The position numbers were made by a program, and so were the translations under genes. The notes below the pieces were generated by a model. That model was given only the letters and a program-made list of their open reading frames with translations, had not been told where the DNA came from and did no database searches. Below, in pieces: positions 25,244 through 33,814 of a stretch of DNA of 64,000 nucleotides. Source of the stretch: Bimastos eiseni (Eukaryota; Annelida; Clitellata; Crassiclitellata; Lumbricidae); NCBI GenBank assembly GCA_959347315.1, contig OY365806.1:30952156-31016155 (forward strand). The letters are read 5' to 3'. Positions within the stretch are counted from its first letter, which is position 1, and each line of letters starts with the position of its first letter.

Positions 25244-28200
25244 CATCATCATCATTAAAATGTATTCATTTGTCATACTTGCTAGCAATTGCAGAATCTA
25301 GACTTATTGTGGAAGTATAATTATATTTTCGACCCTCTGCTTCTTTTTTGACAAATCGGACCCTGGTGTTAGTATTAGGGTCAGGGTAAGGATTAAGGTT
25401 ATATCGTTGTGAAATTTAATTGAACTGTGCCGTCGCTTTCGTACGAGCCTATGACGTTCTCTTCGTAAAGACTAACAGAATAACTTATCACAACGGCCTT
25501 TAACCAACCGTACAGACAGAGTATACGAGGAACTAGTCAAGAGCAGGGCTGCAGACATGTTGGTTATTTGGTTTTTGATTTTTAACAAAAAAAACAAGAA
25601 ACAAATAATGCCAATTTTTTTGGTTTTTTAAAATATATATTTTTAAATTTATTAATATAAACTAAAATATTACTAATTATGTGTTATTTTCAGTCTGAAA
25701 TCAAGCTAAATTAATTATATAAACAAGTTGGAGCTTTTTTCATGCTGTATTTGATGCTTTTTAGAACAAAACTGTTGTTACAAGATCCAAAGGAAAACTA
25801 AAAACAAAATAAAACAAAAAAACAAAAAAACAAAACTTTTCATTCATAAAAAATCTTGGTTTTTTACACCTGTGGTCAAGAGTCACTGTTGACAGATATG
25901 TACGACGACGGGGACCATGTCCCCTCAGGTGTAGGACAAAAAACCCTCTGGCAAAGACCCCCTCTGACAAAAACCCCTCTGACATAAACCCCTCTGACAT
26001 AACCCCCTCTGTTTTAGGCAGGACGTAAACCCCCAGACAAAACCCCCCTCTTGCCCTAACTACCTCTGCAATTAGAAGTCATACCATAATAACTGACACT
26101 ACTAACAAAGTTTGCGCAATATTACAAGTGACACTCAGTACGACTATTGGTCTAACTCAGAGGCGTCCAGATAGGGGGCTGGAGTATTTTTTGAGTCTTA
26201 GGGGAATATATTAACTGCCTGACACTTGGAACCAGGGTGTTTGCCTCATCCGTGAGAGGGAGATTGACGCCTCTGGTCTAACTTATATAAGAAATCGTGT
26301 CACAGATAAGACACATTCGCTCTGCATAGACTCACCTGACGCGTCTGAAACAGCTGTGTCACAGATACCCTATGAATTACGCACAGTGGTGCAGTCAGTG
26401 TACATAGTGTTCACTCATTAACACCAAAAAGACAAAGGAACTAATTAACTGTTTGCTATTTAACTATTGGACAACGATACCTGAGAGACCGCATCAGACT
26501 TTGAAATGACACATATGACACACGCTTTACTTCAGACTTTAAGGTATACGCACGTTTCTAAATAATAAAAGTAAAAAAATAAAAAAATTATTCTTAGGGG
26601 GTTTTGTCCTACTTAGGGGGGGGGGGTTTGTCAGAGGGGGTTTTGTCAGAGGGGGTTTTGTCAGAGGGGGTTTTGTCAGAGGGGGTTTTGTCAGAGGGGG
26701 TTTTGTCAGAGGGGGTTTTGTCAGAGGGGGTTTTGTCAGAGGGGTTTTGTCAGAGGGGGTTTTGTCAGAGGGGGTTTTGTCAGAGGGGGTTTTGTCAGAG
26801 GGGGTTTTGTCAGAGGGGGTTTTGTCAGAGGGGTTTTGTCAGAGGGGGTTTTGTCAGAGGGGGTTTTGTCAGAGGGGGTTTTGTCAGAGGGGGTTTTGTC
26901 AGAGGGGTTTTGTCAGAGGGGGTTTTGTCAGAGGGGGTTTTGTCAGAGGGGTTTTGTCAGAGGGGGTTTTGTCAGAGGGGGTTTTGTCAGAGGGGGTTTT
27001 GTCAGAGGGGTTTTGTCAGAGGGGGTTTTGTCAGAGGGGGTTTTGTCAGAGGGGGTTTTGTCAGAGGGGGTTTTGTCAGAGGGGGTTTTGTCAGGGGGGT
27101 TTGTCAGAGGTGTTTGTCCGCGACCCGTCACCTCAGTCAATTGAAGCGGTCGAGTCAACCAGTTGACGTGACTACTGACCATTCCTTATCCGCTGCCGTC
27201 GACGTATAGACCCCGCAGTTTTCTGAAGATAAGAGCACAAAATACTCAACTGTTCTATGAGGAAATCAGACTCATTTCTAAGGGCTGATCACGTGATGTC
27301 GTTGAGCATAACACTCCATTTAGTCGAGGGGATCCCAAACGGTCGGGCTACAAATCGCCTATCACGTGCCCGATCTGCACAAAATTAGGACTGATAAATA
27401 ATTGTTGAGTTGCCGAGACTTTGGTCTTTAAAGCCGTCGATAAACCCGATAGATTGTCGTTCTTTGTTTTTAAAGCACGACGATTGACAACGATCGCATA
27501 TGTTTGGCAGTCGACGGCTGCCATTCGAACTCGTTACACTGATGAGTTTCCACTTCTGGAAATAGCGGAAGTCGTATAAATGATTGGACGGCAACGTTTC
27601 ATGGCTGCAGAGATTATTGACAACCGGCGATAAACCATCGGACCAACGGCTGATGTCGGTTGTCAGCTTTTGTGTGCGATGCTGAGCGGTGGTGTAACAG
27701 GAATCTGACGCTGAGTTCTGCCGTCATGTGCGATATAATGAGTTTGAATATGACCCATGCAATCTGGAACCAGATTAACCAATCGGTTGGCTTAGAGAAC
27801 GAACACACCAGCTGGGACGGGGTTGGATGACTTAATATGCCACCACCAGATTTGAATAGAGTGACTTGGTTTTAGTTGTGTTTAGATGTTTTCAAGAACA
27901 TCGACGGCGTTTCGACCGAGAGATAACAGGATAGATCGACTCTGAAGCGGAGGAGGAGGGGAAGGAGGAGGAGGAGGAAGATGTGGAGGAGGATGTTGTG
28001 TCAATTTAGAGTTCGATTCCAAAAGACGCAGACATCGGCGCATCAGCTGTTTGTGCCTTTTAGTATTCCCAGGTATAACTGGAAGATTCTGTTGTCTTTC
28101 ATCAAGCTACTTCTTACCATAATTTTATACTTCTACTCCTTGTTCCCCGCACGCAAACTACTATTAGACAGCATCGTGCTTTCTCTGTTGTTAGCCCAAT

Positions 28201-31200
28201 TGTATGGAATGCGCTACCATTATCGTTGCGTCTTATGCCTAGGGTTCATTCAGATGCATTTTACAGTAGTCCTAAGACGTTTCTTTTCAGCCGGGGTTGA
28301 GTCGGGAGCGCTCCTGAATATTAACCTTGAAGGGGCGCTATATAAATTTTTCCAATGAATGAAGTATATATCTATATCTTTGATCAATTTCGAACTGATA
28401 CAATCATCTTTAGTACACTCACAAGTACACTGTGAACGCATGATGGCAAGTTGTATATAGTTGGAGTCAAATTTAACCGTCGGCCGCCATGCGAGGCGCC
28501 CATTACATTGGACAGCTAATTTAACCAACACCACCGCCTAGCGAAAGAAGGTATAGTCAACCTTAGGGGTGGTCAGAGTCTCATCCACTGCTCTACGCCT
28601 CCCACGCTAGATGCAAAATGAAAGTCTAAGTCTTATCAGACAGATAAAAATGGCGGTTCTTGTTCTTGACATTGGCAATCGCTCGCATTAGCTTATGATC
28701 GGTGCTGGGAAGTATGATCGTTCTTGGAAATGGTTTATATCTGGTGTTGCCTATCGATCAAGTGCCACGCCATGCCTTTACCATGAACTCTCTTGTGGTT
28801 GTTTTAATGTAACCCTCGTACACTTGAGGCACAGATGATGTCGGCGGCTTCAGACTGTCAGAAACGACGTGGGCCTGATGCCTCCCTGCTGTTATAGCGC
28901 ATTTTCAGAGCATGTCTCGCATGATCGCGTACGAGAAGGCTAGTACATCCACCTCCAAGCGATGAAACGACGACGCGGTGACGCTACCTCCTTGTGGAGG
29001 ACATTGGGGGCATGCTTTGTTTGATACACGAGGTCTTTGATGGTTGTCAGCGATAGAGGCTCTCTTCCGTTGACAACGCTAACGTCGCTTAGCCTGCCTT
29101 TAGGACCGAACAGAGGGTCAGATTCCGCAAGTGAGCTTACCGTTTTAACAACCAGCGCTATGTAGCGAATCTGGAGAACTGACCCAGGCATCATCGGATG
29201 GAGAGCTACATGTATGCGTCACTTATTGGGTTTGCCTCATGCATGAAGAACATTTCGGCAAATGACACTGAGTCTCTGAGACTGAGAGTCGTTGATTTGT
29301 GCATCTACGCTCTAGGACGTGTAGTCGATGAGTACTTCATCCATCATGACCATCAATCAATACCGTCGTCATCATAGATGTCAAAGGCTACGCTATAATT
29401 GACTTCTTTTGTGAGTGCACTCTTGCATAGTTAGGTCGTGTATGGTTTTCCCGTTACGCAAAATCTGTGCTTATCCCTGTCAGGGCCATAGGCCTACACT
29501 CCATAGCCACACACTCCATGGCCACACACTCCATGGCCACACACTCCATGGACATACACTCCATGGATATACACTCCATGGCCATACACTCCATGGCCAC
29601 ACACTCCATGGCCATACACTCTATGGCCACACACTCCATGGCCATACACTCCATGGACATACACTCCATGGATATACACTCCATGGATATACACTCCATG
29701 GATATACACTCCATGGCCATACACTCCATGGACATACACTCCATGGATATACACTCCATGGATATACACTCCATGGATATACACTCCATGGACATACACT
29801 CCATGGACATACACTCCATGGACATATACAGTCACCTGCCGCAGAAATGCTCGATGGCGGTCACACTACTCATAAACGAAGGTAATTCAGGTGCATGTGC
29901 ACCTTGACCCTGTGCTAGTGCATCTTTATACGAGGATCCTTTAACGAAGCACTGGCAATATACATACACGCGTTTATTCAATGCACTATGTTGTTCGCTG
30001 AGAGATGTTCGTTTGTCGTGCAGCCAAATGTATGTCGCATGTGAGAGAGAATTAGTCTGCATGGTGGTGTGGTCCGGTGGTGGTGGTGGGGAAACAACCT
30101 TGTGGCTTACCGTCGGTTGAGCCGTGAGTTATCGTCTTGTTGGCCGGGTAGGATCTATGACGAGGTTGTTGTGGTTTGGACACTGGACAGATGACATAGA
30201 GCTTAAAGCCTCAAATTCCACTTTGACACCAGGTAATCGCTTTACAGGAAAGAAGAGTTGCTTCGGAATAATGTAGGAAAACAGTAGACACTAGCGGAGT
30301 TACGATGCGTCGAATGTCTAATAGTACTAATTAGCAGCACAGGCACTTTGACCAATAGGCAAAAGTGACTGAGTTAAATCGACTCTTATATTATATTGCA
30401 TTATTAAGAATGGTATACTGGGGTTGCAGCAGTGGGCATGGTAATGTATGGGCCCTAGACGTAGTCTTATTGTTATGGATTATTTCCTAATGTCACTGGT
30501 GATAATGAAATGACTTTGTGGATAATGATGCTGAAACGACAACAGTAAAAAGCTGTTCATGCGAGACTGCCTCTAACTCTATCGGTCTGTCGATAGCTGG
30601 ACCATAAATATTTACTGTTGAGTGAAAATTTCCTAAGATTAGTCCCGCGGTGCGAATAAGATAATATCAGCGGCATTCTCCGTCAAATGAAAATACTTCG
30701 CAAACCCTGTCTGTACGATCTCTGCCTCAATCTCACTCCCCCTCTTTCTCTCTCACTATCCTCTCTCTCTCACTCTTCTCTCTCTCACTATATATATTAT
30801 ATATATATATATGTATGTCACTCTTTTTCTTTCTCTCTCACTCTCTCTGTCATGTTCTGTCTCTGTCTCTGATGCTGCTTTCCTGTGCTTCCATCTTAAT
30901 ATAATGTGTGTGCTTGTCTGCCTGACTGTCTCTGTCTCAGTTTTTAATTGTGTATATTACACACACACCTTATATACATACACCCGTACACACACCCTAT
31001 ACAGACATACATGCTACATACATATTAAAACAAGACTAGTGAAGACAATAATTACTGGCGGATAGAAGGCCTGTTGGATCTGTGGTCCTCCCTCGTGAGT
31101 TCGTATGAAGCTCATCACAGACATAGACGGCTGGCGCAGAGGATTACAATATACCTGAAACATCTGTATAGCATTTGTGTTATTCTCATCTGCATTATTA

Positions 31201-33779
31201 AGTCATAGCTGCTGCTGCTGCTATGGTCACTGAATGCTATCTCTGCAGGAGACCGTCGGCGAGATATCTTGCACATCATCAGTCCTCCAGTTAAAAATTA
31301 AGTTTTTTGTCTATATTGAGCAGCCTTGACATAGCTTTAGAGTCTAGACTATTAGAACTATAAGACAAGAGACTAACAAATAAGAGAAGAGTGCATTCGT
31401 CTGATTTCTCAATCTATTACTTTTCAGAACATTCCTTCAGCATGAACAAAAATAAGTAGAAACACACAGAAATCAAACGATGAAACTAATATTTCGTCCG
31501 TACTTCATTAATTTCCAATTTGTCTATCTCTTCTTGAAGTACGTTTGCATGTATTTTAAAATGAACGGATCACAGATATGCAACTGATGCAGAGCCCTTT
31601 GATACGTCACTACACTGGATATAATGTAACGAGAGGATGTTTCAATTGCGGTTGTTGAAAATCGAGAACTTGCTCACGAAGCATGGCTTGCGATAGTTAT
31701 TTTATGAGGCTGCAGTATACCAAAGGAATCATTATATATTTTTTACTATCTTATCGTTTCGTGAGCCTGGCGCATGCGAGTTTATCGAACGGCTCTGATG
31801 ACCCGTCGCAATCGTTTTAAGCACTAAGGCGACTTACATGTGTATGACCCGTTGGGACCATTGCGCCAGCTGTCTATTACAGAAGGATAATCACTGGCCA
31901 GTTCATAAATATATTTCGCACTTAGTAGTAGTGGCCGGTGCGATGTTAACATGCCTGTGATAATTAATGACAGCCCATCTCTGGCGCACGCTTTATCCTT
32001 TGAGAAGTACAAACACGGCGTTCTCACTTCAATGCTACAGCGAGCCTGTTTGCACCAGCTCAGCTTATACACTAGCGCAGGGAACTACTTTATACGCTCG
32101 CGCTGCAAGGATAACATGGCGATGTAAGCAGCGTGGTCAGTGACTAAAACATTATGACTTAACTGCTGAACTATATACCGAAATCGAACTGAAGCGTAAC
32201 TAACTATGAAGACGTCAAAAGCCTGTGTTGCTATAAGATGTCGTTAAACCTTGGAATAATACTAATAATTAATAGCTATTCCGTCATCAGGGATCGCTAA
32301 CATCGTAAACAACACTGAAACAAAATAAATTAAATGATTGAATTACAGGCTCATCTTTTTCTCGGTTCTTAAAATATAACTTTGTGACCGAAGATCCGGC
32401 TACTAAGTAGGCCTACCTCTTAACTCCAAACAGAATGATTTTCGTTTTATCCATTCCGCCTCAATCAATCAATCAATCAATCAATTAAACAGTAAATCAA
32501 TCAATAATTTTATTGTATCCAACCGTGATAAAATTATAACTACAAGTTCGTTTTAAGCAGAGTCATAGGGTTGGTACCAAAAGGAGAACCCACTGGACAA
32601 ATAGCCCCGCAATAAAGGAACCTCTGCATGTGCAGTCGGTTGATAGTGGTCAAATTGAGCAGTATAAGATGTACATTGAATGAGAATGCTTGAAAACTAT
32701 TGATCATAAAGAGGATCTCAATTAATCTTAACTATAAGACTCGCACAGGTAGCACCGACTGGCCGGCTCCCACGGGATATAGACCCACGATCTCTTGTCC
32801 AAGGTTTTCCCATGATCAATTATGGATATATATATAATATATATATATATAATATATATAATATATATATATATACTGAGCCTCGTTATTAGTTTCTGTA
32901 ATGGTTTTTATTGACTGTAAGAGGATTGTTCTAAAAGTCCTATTTTAAAGATAGAGAATGTTGCAGCATTACGGACATCAGTAGGTAATGAGTTCCAGAT
33001 TAAGGGTCTCATACAATGAATGAAAAATTGTTGGGTATTTGTTCTGGCAGTACACGATCTTATATAAATGGAGAACAAAGTCTACAACAGGATTGATATA
33101 AATAATCTATTGTCTAAGGAAACCAATGATAGGAATTTGCTCTCGCGGCTATAGCACCCAACAATTTAATCTTGTATACGCTAAACGAGGCAATTCTCTG
33201 CCGTATGTAAGCCCCCTACAAGATTTATTACCAAGCTCATCATTGTTTGAGAAATGCACAATACACTATCTACGATATCTAATATGCAGCTTAGCTCCGA
33301 ATAGAAATGTTACTTGTGTTAATCATGAGGAAAATAATTATGTCTCGTGTTCTGATAATTATTATTGTTATTATTATTATTATTATTATTATTGTTCTGA
33401 TAATTATTATTATCATCTACGGCCATTCATTGAGATTCGGGGAACTTGGGGTCTTGATCATACTGACGTTTTTTTATCAGAAGCCGCTTTTTTGGACTTG
33501 ACAAGCGAGTTATTTCTTACAGTGTAATAACAATTTCATCCTATTCATTTTTAGCTCCAAGCGGCTTTTTATCGTAACACGGCAATTAGAAGATGAAAAT
33601 TAACCTATAACCCTAACCATCCTGCAGATGAATTCTATAAAAGAAATTATAGGTAACCCTGTATACGCGGAACTTGCTGTTGAACAGTAAAATACCACAG
33701 TACAAAACTAATTACAGTCAGAATAACAATCGCCCGTTATTGTTGCTCAATAAACGTCATAACTATATTTAAGTTACAC

Positions 33780-33814
<35 letters not shown>

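Noticed and set aside
26604..27209. Gly/Ser/Arg-rich repeat proteins
   Set aside because: Artefact of the G4/G5 minisatellite, whose length variants change frame constantly.
29467..29907. Ser-Met-Asp-Ile-His repeat protein
   Set aside because: A 15-bp minisatellite in frame, with open frames on both strands at once.
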